Position numbers and translations under genes: made by a program. A model generated the notes under the pieces. The model was given only the letters and a program-made list of their open reading frames with translations. It searched no databases and was not told the origin of the DNA. A DNA stretch of 5,173 bases, from contig DEHY01000096.1 of the NCBI GenBank assembly GCA_002352185.1, positions 1 through 5,173 on the forward strand. Reading direction: 5' to 3'. Every line of letters starts with the position of its first letter. Position 1 is the stretch's first letter. Below are positions 1-5,173 of this stretch, piece by piece. Origin of the DNA: Competibacteraceae bacterium UBA2788. Its GTDB lineage: Bacteria; Pseudomonadota; Gammaproteobacteria; Competibacterales; Competibacteraceae.

Positions 1-200
1 CCGTGGGAAATCTTGCGCACGGTAAACGCCGAGTTCAGGCCGCGATTGCGCTTGGCGATCACCACGCCTTCAAAGGCCTGCAAGCGTTCGCGGTTGCCTT
101 CCTTCACCTTGACCCGCACCACCACGGTATCACCGGGGCCAAAGGCCGGGATTTCGCGGTTCATCTGCGCCCGCTCGAATTCTTCAATCAGTTTGCTCAT
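1..200 (-). CDS. rplS: 50S ribosomal protein L19, 3' end cut off by the window
   Basis: This encodes ribosomal protein L19, a large-subunit protein located near the interface with the 30S subunit. The 66 complete codons visible start [13 protein letters not shown] and contain the L19 hallmarks PGDTVVVRV (residues 22-30), [20 protein letters not shown] (39-58) and FTVRKIS (59-65). From memory these align with the E. coli protein almost residue for residue. Family members are about 115 residues long, so roughly the last 50 lie outside the window. The ATG sits 4 nt after the trmD stop, and its GGAG ribosome-binding site lies inside the last codons of trmD, so translation is probably coupled to trmD. 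It is the last visible gene of the rpsP-rimM-trmD-rplS operon. The identification is secure; only the C-terminus is unseen. Confidence 0.97.
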   Translation of the reverse strand, partial: MSKLIEEFERAQMNREIPAFGPGDTVVVRVKVKEGNRERLQAFEGVVIAKRNRGLNSAFTVRKISH

Positions 201-204
201 TGCA

Positions 205-996
205 CTACGCTCCACGTTGCTCTGGGCGATGTCCGGCGACGCCGGCGTTCCCCGTTTTCTCTTGATATTCGCGAATGAATTCGTCCAGCAGCGCCCGATC
301 CTGGGCTTCCAACCCGCGCCGCGCCAGGAGATCCGGGCGGCGCAGCCAGGTTCGTCCCAGCGACTCGCGCCGCCGCCAGCGCGCTATCGCCGCATGATCG
401 CCGCTCAGCAACACCGCCGGCATCGGTTGCCCATCGATATGTTCCGGGCGGGTGTAATGCGGACAGTCCAGGAGACCGTCCATGAATGAATCCTGTTCTG
501 CGGATTCATGGTCGTTCAGCGCTCCCGGCAGCAACCGCGCCACCGCATCAATCACCACCAGCGCCGCCAGTTCACCGCCGCTCAACACGTAATCGCCGAT
601 GGACCATTCTGCGTCCACTTCAGTTTCAATCAGCCGCTCATCAATCCCTTCGTAGCGGCCCGCCAGCAGAATCAGTCGCGGCTGCTGCGCCAGTTCACGC
701 ACTCCGTCCTGAGTCAGCAGCCTGCCCTGCGGACTCAAATAAATCGTCTTGCCACGCGGTTCCGCCGCCTGTCGCGCCCAGCGCAAGGTATCGCGCAACG
801 GCTGCACCTTCATCACCATCCCCGGTCCGCCGCCGTAAGGCCGGTCGTCCACCGTGCGGTGACGGTCGTGGGCCTGGTCACGCGGATTCCAGCTTGCCAC
901 CTGCAACAGACCACGGTCTACGGCGCGACCGGTGACTCCAAAGCGCAACAGGGCTTCGACCATTTCGGGAAACAGGGTGACGACATCCACGCGCAT
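205..996 (-). CDS. trmD: tRNA (guanine-N1)-methyltransferase TrmD
   Basis: TrmD transfers a methyl group from S-adenosylmethionine to N1 of G37, next to the anticodon in a subset of tRNAs, which prevents +1 frameshifting. The 263-residue protein begins [12 protein letters not shown], the usual family N-terminus. It shows [11 protein letters not shown] (50-60), LSPQG (87-91), GRYEGIDER (113-121) and GDYVLSGGE (134-142), which form the trefoil-knot cofactor pocket of SPOUT enzymes. The QDSF aspartate at 169 matches the proposed catalytic base. DCPHYTRP (177-184) and [13 protein letters not shown] (212-224) belong to the tRNA-binding C-terminal part. I chose the ATG at 996 because family members start 6-8 residues before LFPEM. 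An in-frame GTG at 1018-1020 would add eight residues and has a GAGG upstream, but it borders repeat-like sequence. The tail after residue 245 (QEKTGNAGV onward) is not conserved. The gene lies 61 nt after rimM and 4 nt before rplS. Confidence 0.96.
   Translation of the reverse strand: MRVDVVTLFPEMVEALLRFGVTGRAVDRGLLQVASWNPRDQAHDRHRTVDDRPYGGGPGMVMKVQPLRDTLRWARQAAEPRGKTIYLSPQGRLLTQDGVRELAQQPRLILLAGRYEGIDERLIETEVDAEWSIGDYVLSGGELAALVVIDAVARLLPGALNDHESAEQDSFMDGLLDCPHYTRPEHIDGQPMPAVLLSGDHAAIARWRRRESLGRTWLRRPDLLARRGLEAQDRALLDEFIREYQEKTGNAGVAGHRPEQRGA
210..213 (-). promoter_or_regulatory. Ribosome-binding site of rplS inside the end of trmD
   Basis: The minus strand reads GGAG here, 9 nt before the rplS ATG. 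The motif overlaps the penultimate coding codons of trmD. This supports the rplS start and suggests that ribosomes finishing trmD help initiate L19 synthesis. Confidence 0.6.
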
Positions 997-1020
997 GACG
1001 ATATTCCCAGCGGTTGCCAC

Positions 1021-1053
1021 CCTTGCCTCAGCCCTCTCCCGGAGAGCGAGAGC
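1021..1053. repeat. REP-like palindromic repeat in the rimM-trmD gap
   Basis: The 61-nt gap between rimM and trmD holds the GC-rich palindrome CTCTCCCGGAGAG (1034-1046), flanked on the minus strand by GGGCTGAGGCAAGGG. The arrangement resembles the dispersed intergenic element of many gamma- and betaproteobacteria, which reads roughly CTCTCCGGGAGAGGG followed by a GGGGTGAGGG-like arm. That comparison is from memory. Only one copy lies in this window, so repetition itself is not shown. On RNA it could form a short hairpin, but no T tract follows, so it is not an intrinsic terminator. It may affect mRNA stability or the relative output of trmD. Confidence 0.45.
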
Positions 1054-1057
1054 GCTT

Positions 1058-1558
1058 TCAGAAATCCGGATCCCAGTCCACTCGCAGCAGGCGTTGTTCG
1101 AGATTGACCTCGACGATCACCGAACCCTTCACGAACGGCAGCAACCGCTCCCGTTCGCCTTTCACCACCATCACATCATTAGCGCCGGTGGCGAACAGAG
1201 AGGCCACGCTTCCCAATTCCACGCCTTCCAGCGTCACCACGCGCAACCCTTCCAGATCCGCCCAATAGTATTCACCGGGTTTGGGCGGCGGCAGTTGCGC
1301 ACGGCGCACGGCGATCTCGGATTGCAACAGGGCGATGGCCTGATCGCGGTCGTCGCAGCCGGCGAACTTCAACACCACTCCAGCGCTGTGGGCGCGACCG
1401 GCTTCGATCTTGCGCTCGCGCCATTCACCCTTCTGGTTCAGAAACACCGGGTTATAGCGCGTGATGCCGTCACGCGGGGCGGTATGGGAAAACACCCGCA
1501 CCCAGCCATTCACGCCGAACAGGCCGGACACCCGCCCCAGCACCACCCAGTCGCTCAT
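1058..1558 (-). CDS. rimM: Ribosome maturation factor RimM
   Basis: RimM binds S19 and helps mature the head of the 30S subunit, including late 16S rRNA processing. The 166-residue protein has the two expected beta-barrel parts. The N-terminal RimM domain spans about residues 6-88 and opens with [20 protein letters not shown] (7-26), which carries the spaced glycines typical of the family. A PRC-barrel domain follows from about 96 to the end, beginning with [12 protein letters not shown] (94-105) and including GANDVMVV (125-132) and LLPFV (139-143). The C-terminal VDWDPDF nearly matches the E. coli ending as I recall it. The length is slightly below the roughly 180 usual in enterics. The ATG lies 30 nt after the rpsP stop, with no clear Shine-Dalgarno sequence before it (ACGGGTCGCCGCTGCG), so initiation may depend on coupling to rpsP. 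Confidence 0.96.
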   Translation of the reverse strand: MSDWVVLGRVSGLFGVNGWVRVFSHTAPRDGITRYNPVFLNQKGEWRERKIEAGRAHSAGVVLKFAGCDDRDQAIALLQSEIAVRRAQLPPPKPGEYYWADLEGLRVVTLEGVELGSVASLFATGANDVMVVKGERERLLPFVKGSVIVEVNLEQRLLRVDWDPDF

Positions 1559-1588
1559 CGCAGCGGCGACCCGTTCGCCCGCTTGACG

Positions 1589-1852
1589 TTATTGAACCTG
1601 AGCCGGCTGCTGACGGGAATGTTCCTTCATCAGACTGGCCACCCGCTCGGAGGTCTGCGCGCCATGCCCAATCCAGTATTGCAGGCGTTCCTGATCCAGG
1701 CTCAGCCGGATATCCTTGCCGCTGGCGATGGGGTTGAAGAAGCCAATCCGTTCGATACAGCGACCGTCACGCCGGTTGCGGCTGTCGGTAACGACTACGG
1801 TGTAGAAGGGGCGCTTCTTGGCGCCGCCGCGAGACAGACGGATGGTAACCAT
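1589..1852 (-). CDS. rpsP: 30S ribosomal protein S16
   Basis: S16 is an early-binding assembly protein of the 30S body that contacts 16S rRNA. The 87 residues match the normal family size. The N-terminus is [20 protein letters not shown], followed by DSRNRRDGR (23-31), IERIGFFNP (33-41) and the helical segment around [17 protein letters not shown] (55-71). Position 32 is cysteine where E. coli and many others carry an aromatic residue (GRFIE or GRYIE), a small variation in an otherwise typical protein. This is the first gene of the ribosomal operon. Upstream lie a GAGGT site, a hairpin with a T-rich tail and a weak promoter candidate. In E. coli the gene before rpsP is ffh; here it is thiL plus a gene remnant. 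Confidence 0.97.
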   Translation of the reverse strand: MVTIRLSRGGAKKRPFYTVVVTDSRNRRDGRCIERIGFFNPIASGKDIRLSLDQERLQYWIGHGAQTSERVASLMKEHSRQQPAQVQ

Positions 1853-1864
1853 GCGCTTGCGAAT

Positions 1865-1869
1865 ACCTC
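1865..1869 (-). promoter_or_regulatory. Probable ribosome-binding site of rpsP
   Basis: GAGGT on the minus strand lies 12 nt before the rpsP ATG. The spacing is longer than usual, but no better site occurs nearer, and the conserved S16 N-terminus fixes the start codon. Confidence 0.45.
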
Positions 1870-1884
1870 ATAACGAATTCGGAC

Positions 1885-1913
1885 AAGAATAAAGCCGCCT
1901 CATTTAAGGCAGC
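1885..1913 (-). terminator. Hairpin with T-rich tail before rpsP: terminator or attenuator
   Basis: Read on the minus strand, GCTGCCT (1913-1907) pairs with AGGCGGC (1900-1894) through seven pairs, one of them G-U, around the six-base loop TAAATG. It is followed at once by TTTATTCTT. This is the form of a rho-independent terminator, of moderate strength because the T run is interrupted. The plus strand has no T tract on its side, so the orientation is clear. It lies after thiL and the small remnant, where it would end their transcript. If rpsP transcription starts near 1922, it would sit in the rpsP leader and could act as an attenuator. Confidence 0.6.
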
Positions 1914-1928
1914 CGAATGAAACAGGAG

Positions 1929-1957
1929 ATGCTACCGGAAAATTCGCGGATTTGAAA
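1929..1957 (-). promoter_or_regulatory. Candidate sigma-70-type promoter for rpsP operon
   Basis: On the minus strand TTTCAA (1957-1952) and TAGCAT (1934-1929) are separated by 17 nt. The -10 hexamer matches the consensus at four positions and the -35 at three. The site would give a leader of about 70 nt that begins just before the hairpin at 1913-1894. The match is weak, and the call rests mostly on the operon needing its own promoter beyond the terminator-like hairpin. Confidence 0.25.
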
Positions 1958-1960
1958 CCA

Positions 1961-2116
1961 TCAGCGCAACCGATCTATAAGCGCCAGGATTTTCCCGAAG
2001 CAGTGGGCCAACGTACAATCCACCTGACCCCGCGCCCGCAGCAAAGGCTCGATGAGTTTGGCGTGGGTATCGGCTTCGCTGAGAGGCGGTACAGAATCCT
2101 CAACCGAAGTGGTCAT
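1961..2116 (-). pseudogene. Probable remnant of a type I restriction R-subunit-like gene
   Basis: This 51-codon frame starts at an ATG 17 nt inside the end of thiL, with GGAG 10 nt upstream. The segment LSEADTHAKLIEPLLRARG (residues 12-30) resembles, from memory, the extreme N-terminus of HsdR-like proteins, which read SEADTRAKLIDP...RGW. It continues directly into GQVDCTL, which resembles a later stretch of the same N-terminal domain (RARGRVDYTLRV) normally some 25-30 residues further on. The simplest reading is a stub left by an in-frame deletion between two RARG-encoding stretches. The last 15 residues (AHCFGKILALIDRLR) fit no family I know. No nuclease or helicase motif remains, so restriction activity is not expected. 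It could still be translated by coupling to thiL as a small protein. The match is remembered, not searched. Confidence 0.5.
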
Positions 2117-3077
2117 AGCCCCGTTGCTCCAGGCGAAAGGCGGAGCCGTCGGCGCGGACCAGGCGCAAGCCCGGATCGATTTCAATCACGCCGATGCGGG
2201 TGCAGCGACAATCCCATGCCGCTGCGATGGTTTCCAGCCGCGCCCACCGATCCGGCGGCACGGTGAAGCACAGTTCGTAATCGTCGCCGCTGCTCAGGGC
2301 CGTCACGAGAGCCGTATCGCGGTCGAGGCTGGCGGTGAGCGCGGGCGACAGCGGCAATCGCTCCACCTCCACCTGCGCCCCCACGCCGCTGCGTTCCAGA
2401 ATGTGGCCCAGGTCCTGGGCCAGCCCGTCGGAAATGTCTATCGCAGCGTTGGCGATTTGGCGCAACGCCAACCCTTGGGCAAGACGCGGTTCCGGGCGCT
2501 CCAGCCGGGCCTGGAGGTAGCTGCGATGTTCAGCCGCGATAGTCGCCTTGCCCAACGCCGCCGCCAGCGCCAGACCGGCATCGCCCAACGCGCCGGTGAC
2601 ATAAACGCCATCGCCGGGTTGCGCGCCATGGCGGCATAACGCCAAACCCGGCGGTACGAAACCGTGCGCTTGCAGGGTGATCACCGTCGTCGGACCGTGC
2701 GTGGTGTCGCCGCCGACCAGTTGCATCCGATATCGATCCGCCAGCGCGAATAACCCCCGGCAGAAACCGGTGAGCCATGCGCCATCCGCTTTGGGCAGCG
2801 TCAGAGCCAGCATCGCCCAGGCTGGAGTCGCACCCATCGCCGCCAGATCGCTCAAACTCACCGCCAGCACTTTGTGCCCAACGCCTTCCGGATCGGCGGC
2901 GGCAAAGAAATGCACGTCCGCCACCAAAGTATCCAGCGTCACCACCAACTGTTCGCCGGCGGGCGGAATCAGCAGCGCGCAGTCGTCGCCGATGCCCAGC
3001 GCCACATCGGGACGGTTCGGGGCATGGTCGGCGAAATAGCGGTCAATCAGGGAAAATTCGGAGGCAGGCAGGGTCAT
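2100..3077 (-). CDS. thiL: Thiamine-monophosphate kinase
   Basis: ThiL phosphorylates thiamine monophosphate with ATP to give thiamine diphosphate, the active cofactor, in the last step of thiamine synthesis. The 325 residues match the normal family length. They begin SEFSLIDRYF (6-15), followed by the Mg-binding GIGDDCALL (28-36), LDTLVADVHF (48-57), VSLSDLAAMGATP (73-85), GGDTTHGP (122-129), TGALGDAGLAL (161-171), AIDISDGLAQDLGHI (212-226), SSGDDYELCF (262-271) and the C-terminal GYDHFG. These are the expected aspartate-rich and glycine-rich motifs of the PurM/ThiL fold, so the enzyme looks intact. The ATG at 3077 has only a weak upstream ribosome site but fits the family start. It lies 40 nt after a membrane-protein gene, and its end overlaps a small restriction-gene remnant. 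The common neighbours nusB and pgpA are absent. Confidence 0.96.
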   Translation of the reverse strand: MTLPASEFSLIDRYFADHAPNRPDVALGIGDDCALLIPPAGEQLVVTLDTLVADVHFFAAADPEGVGHKVLAVSLSDLAAMGATPAWAMLALTLPKADGAWLTGFCRGLFALADRYRMQLVGGDTTHGPTTVITLQAHGFVPPGLALCRHGAQPGDGVYVTGALGDAGLALAAALGKATIAAEHRSYLQARLERPEPRLAQGLALRQIANAAIDISDGLAQDLGHILERSGVGAQVEVERLPLSPALTASLDRDTALVTALSSGDDYELCFTVPPDRWARLETIAAAWDCRCTRIGVIEIDPGLRLVRADGSAFRLEQRGYDHFG

Positions 3078-3117
3078 GGAGCGAAACCGGCGGCGCCTGC
3101 TGGAACCAGAAGATACA

Positions 3118-3510
3118 TCATGAAGGATGTTGCATGTCGCGGCGGGCGCTGGAAATGGTGACGGTGAAGCCGGTGATCACGTCGATCAGCGTCATCAGCA
3201 GGATCAGAAAGAACGTCATGCCCGCCATTTGCGGCATGACCAGCAGTTCGATCAGCGCAATGATGAAGACCACCAGTGAAAATACATGGTTGAGAATGGC
3301 GGCGGAAGAACTGCTGGTGGCGCGATAAATCTCGACGCACAGCAGGAGCAGGCCCATGACCAGCAGCAGATCGCCGCCCCGGAACGGCAGCGCCGCACCG
3401 GACAGCAATGGCAAGACGAACAACACGCTGTCCAGCCAGATCGGCACTACCAGCGCCAGGGCGGTATAGGCGGCCACAACAAATGCGAGCAGCGGGATAC
3501 TGGCGATCAT
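3118..3510 (-). CDS. Conserved small integral membrane protein, function unknown
   Basis: The 130-residue product is strongly hydrophobic, with about four membrane segments near residues 4-23, 46-62, 74-93 and 98-119. A further hydrophobic stretch at 28-43 may be a short or re-entrant segment. Recognisable strings are GGDLLLVMGLLLLCVEIYRAT (45-65, shown here as its key GDLLL and EIYRAT parts), then LIDVITGFTVTISSARRD (108-125). The positively charged tail ARRDMQHPS suggests a cytoplasmic C-terminus. Proteins with this GDLLL...DV..GFTVTI..ARRD pattern are, as I recall, widespread conserved hypotheticals in proteobacteria, without assigned function. No catalytic motif is visible. The ATG is supported by AAAGGA upstream. 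The gene lies 40 nt before thiL, so the two are probably co-transcribed, but nothing in it points to thiamine transport. Confidence 0.85.
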   Translation of the reverse strand: MIASIPLLAFVVAAYTALALVVPIWLDSVLFVLPLLSGAALPFRGGDLLLVMGLLLLCVEIYRATSSSSAAILNHVFSLVVFIIALIELLVMPQMAGMTFFLILLMTLIDVITGFTVTISSARRDMQHPS

Positions 3511-3521
3511 CTTGGTTAATA

Positions 3522-3527
3522 TCCTTT
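3522..3527 (-). promoter_or_regulatory. Ribosome-binding site of the membrane-protein gene
   Basis: AAAGGA on the minus strand lies 11 nt before the ATG at 3510. It favours this start over the overlapping frame beginning at 3535. The surrounding sequence is AT-rich (GAATATAAAGGATATTAACC). The TATAAA inside it is too close to the start codon to serve as a -10 box for a transcript that would keep this site. Confidence 0.55.
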
Positions 3528-3595
3528 ATATTCAAAGCGTTGAAACTTATTTCCCGGCATCTTGACAGTCTGGAGTCTCAGCTTGCCACTTCCCC

Positions 3596-5173
3596 TCAAT
3601 ATCCCGCCACCCGCCCATCCGGCTGGCGAGTGTCGGGAAAGCCGCACCACCCCTCTGCCGTACGCATAATGCTCTGGGTCGAACCCATCGCCTCCTTGAC
3701 CACAACCTTGTGGCCCAAACCCTCCAGTAGCCGCACCGTGTCCGGGCTGAACCCTTCCTCGACCCGCAGTTCGTCCGGCAGCCATTGATGATGCATGCGT
3801 GGCGCAACCGTGGCTTCGGCGATATTCATCTGGTGGTCAATCACGTTCAGCACGATTTGCAGCACGGTGGTGATGATGCGGCTGCCGCCGGGACTGCCCG
3901 TGACCAGCACGACCCGCCCATCCTTGAACGCCAGGGTGGGAGTCATCGAACTGAGCGGGCGTTTGCCGGGACCAACCGCGTTGGCGTCGCCGCCGATGAG
4001 GCCATAAGCGTTCGGTACGCCCGGCTTGGCGGCGAAATCGTCCATCTCGTTGTTCAGCAGGATGCCGGCGCCCGCCGCAACAATGCCGGAACCGTAGGGA
4101 AAGTTCAGGGTATAAGTCACCGCAACGGCGTTGCCATCCTGATCCGCCACGGAGTAGTGGGTAGTCTGCCCGCTTTCGTAGCGCTGCGGCTGACCGGGCT
4201 TGATCTCGGCAGCCGGTCGCGCCCGGTTAAGGTCAACTCGCGCCGCCAGTTCCCTGGCGTAGGCTTTTGCGGTCAGTCCGGCGACCGGAATCTTTATGAA
4301 ATCGGGATCCCCCAGATAGTGACTGCGGTCAGCATAGGCCAGCTTCATCGCCTCGGCCATGCGGTGCAACGTAGCCGCGCTGTTTGCTCCCAGCTCGGCC
4401 AGCGGCCAGGTTTCCAGCATATTGAGCATCTGGATCAGATGCACCCCGCCGGAACTCGGCGGCGGCATTGACACGATTTCGTAACCGCGATAGTTCCCCC
4501 GCACCGGCGCACGAATCACCGCCCGGTAGTTTTTGAGATCATCCAGGGTGATCAAACCGTGATGCGCCTGCATGTCGGTAACCAGCTTGCGGGCAATATC
4601 GCCCTCATAAAACGCCTTGGAACCCTGTTCGGCGATCTGCTTGAGCGAGGCCGCCAGGTCCGGTTGGATCAGCGTCTCGCCGGGCTGATAAGCGGAACCG
4701 TCCGCTTTGAAAAATACCGCCATGCTGGCCGGCCAGGACGCCATACGGTCGCGGGCCGCCCGCAGCGATTGCGCCAGTTCCACACTGACCGGGAAGCCGC
4801 GCTCGGCTAACTGAAGCGCGGGTTCAACCAGTTTGGGCCACGGCAGGCGGCCATGCTGCTGATGCGCCAGCGCCAGCCCGGCCACCGTGCCCGGCACGCC
4901 TGCCGCCTGGTGGCTATGGCGAATGCGCTGTTCATCCACCTCGCCCTGCTCGTTCAGATACCGATCACGGCGGGCGGCGGCGGGCGCGGTTTCCCGAAAA
5001 TCAATCGCTTCGGTCTGTCGCTTGCCGGCGTCGTAGACCAGCAGAAAGCCGCCGCCACCCAGATTTCCGGCCTGCGGCAAGGTGACTGCCAGCGCGAAGC
5101 CGACCGCCACTGCTGCGTCAACCGCATTGCCGCCCTGTTTGAGAATGTCCAACCCGACCTGACTGGCCAGCGC
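3596..5173 (-). CDS. ggt: Gamma-glutamyltransferase, 5' end cut off by the window
   Basis: GGT cleaves the gamma-glutamyl bond of glutathione and related compounds, either hydrolysing the glutamate or passing it to an amino-acid acceptor. It is normally exported to the periplasm. The frame runs off the window edge. The 525 visible residues begin ALASQVGLDILKQGGNAVDA, a region roughly 50 residues into a typical protein, so any signal peptide is unseen. Numbering from the first visible residue, the substrate-binding FRE arginine is at 60 and PPPSSGG at 237-243. QTTHYSV carries the autocleavage and nucleophilic Thr at 337 (codon 4165-4163). YTLN (Asn 357), NNEMDD (374-379), PLSSM (406-410) and GSPGGS (426-431) follow. 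The region before PLSSM keeps the lid loop of E. coli-type enzymes. Processing would give a 189-residue small subunit ending VAGY. All key residues are present, so an active enzyme is expected. Neither a promoter nor a terminator is evident in the 85-nt gap after it. Confidence 0.96.
   Translation of the reverse strand, partial: ALASQVGLDILKQGGNAVDAAVAVGFALAVTLPQAGNLGGGGFLLVYDAGKRQTEAIDFRETAPAAARRDRYLNEQGEVDEQRIRHSHQAAGVPGTVAGLALAHQQHGRLPWPKLVEPALQLAERGFPVSVELAQSLRAARDRMASWPASMAVFFKADGSAYQPGETLIQPDLAASLKQIAEQGSKAFYEGDIARKLVTDMQAHHGLITLDDLKNYRAVIRAPVRGNYRGYEIVSMPPPSSGGVHLIQMLNMLETWPLAELGANSAATLHRMAEAMKLAYADRSHYLGDPDFIKIPVAGLTAKAYARELAARVDLNRARPAAEIKPGQPQRYESGQTTHYSVADQDGNAVAVTYTLNFPYGSGIVAAGAGILLNNEMDDFAAKPGVPNAYGLIGGDANAVGPGKRPLSSMTPTLAFKDGRVVLVTGSPGGSRIITTVLQIVLNVIDHQMNIAEATVAPRMHHQWLPDELRVEEGFSPDTVRLLEGLGHKVVVKEAMGSTQSIMRTAEGWCGFPDTRQPDGRVAGY

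Noticed and set aside
1034..1046. The rimM-trmD palindrome as an intrinsic terminator
   Set aside because: No T tract follows on either strand, and termination here would separate trmD and rplS from their operon.
932..1873. A 313-codon open frame on the plus strand
   Set aside because: It lies antisense to rimM and rpsP and across the trmD gap. Its product is rich in His, Gln and Arg with no recognisable domain, whereas the opposite strand encodes clear conserved proteins. It is a by-product of GC-rich codon use.
2114..2185. Upstream extension of the small frame to a start at 2185
   Set aside because: The extra 23 residues (MKSIRACAWSAP onward) lie wholly within the conserved C-terminal coding region of thiL in another frame. 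The ATG at 2116 has its own ribosome-binding site and begins just before the recognisable segment.
3074..3535. A 153-codon frame on the minus strand overlapping the membrane-protein gene
   Set aside because: It is the shifted frame of the same DNA. The 3118-3510 frame has a good ribosome-binding site, clean membrane helices and a conserved-looking tail, while this one is Arg/His-rich with no coherent pattern.
3562..3567. TTGACA on the plus strand as a -35 box
   Set aside because: There is no acceptable -10 hexamer 16-18 nt downstream, and no plus-strand gene follows.
3785..4471. A 228-codon open frame on the plus strand
   Set aside because: It is fully antisense to the conserved catalytic core of ggt and shows no family features or ribosome-binding site worth noting.

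Overview
The window reads as ordinary chromosome of a GC-rich proteobacterium, most likely a gammaproteobacterium. The rpsP-rimM-trmD-rplS order is the classic one, and ribosomal protein S16, RimM, TrmD, L19 and gamma-glutamyltransferase (GGT) all resemble their Escherichia coli counterparts from memory. I cannot assign a genus. Every supported gene lies on the minus strand, so the biological order runs from high to low coordinates.

Upstream block (5173 to 2100): a 5'-truncated ggt encodes a periplasmic-type gamma-glutamyltransferase with its autoprocessing threonine intact. An 85-nt gap follows, then a 130-residue membrane protein of unknown function, then thiL (thiamine-monophosphate kinase) 40 nt further on. 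The last two are probably co-transcribed. thiL lacks its frequent neighbours nusB and pgpA.

Junction (2116 to 1853): a 51-codon reading frame overlaps the end of thiL. It looks like the N-terminal stub of a type I restriction R-subunit-like protein with an internal deletion. Below it lie a weak promoter candidate and a hairpin with a T-rich tail, then the ribosomal operon. The hairpin either ends thiL transcription or acts as an attenuator in the rpsP leader.

Ribosomal/tRNA-modification operon (1852 to 1): rpsP (S16), rimM (30S maturation factor), trmD (tRNA m1G37 methyltransferase) and the first 66 codons of rplS (L19). The genes are 30, 61 and 4 nt apart. The rimM-trmD gap carries a palindromic GC-rich sequence resembling a dispersed intergenic repeat, and this bears on the choice of trmD start. 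Together these genes couple small-subunit assembly, tRNA anticodon-loop methylation and large-subunit assembly.

I found no RNA gene, CRISPR array, complete mobile element or convincing new system. The points most worth a second look are the restriction-gene remnant at the thiL/rpsP junction, the hairpin ahead of rpsP, the repeat in the rimM-trmD gap and the uncharacterised membrane protein.
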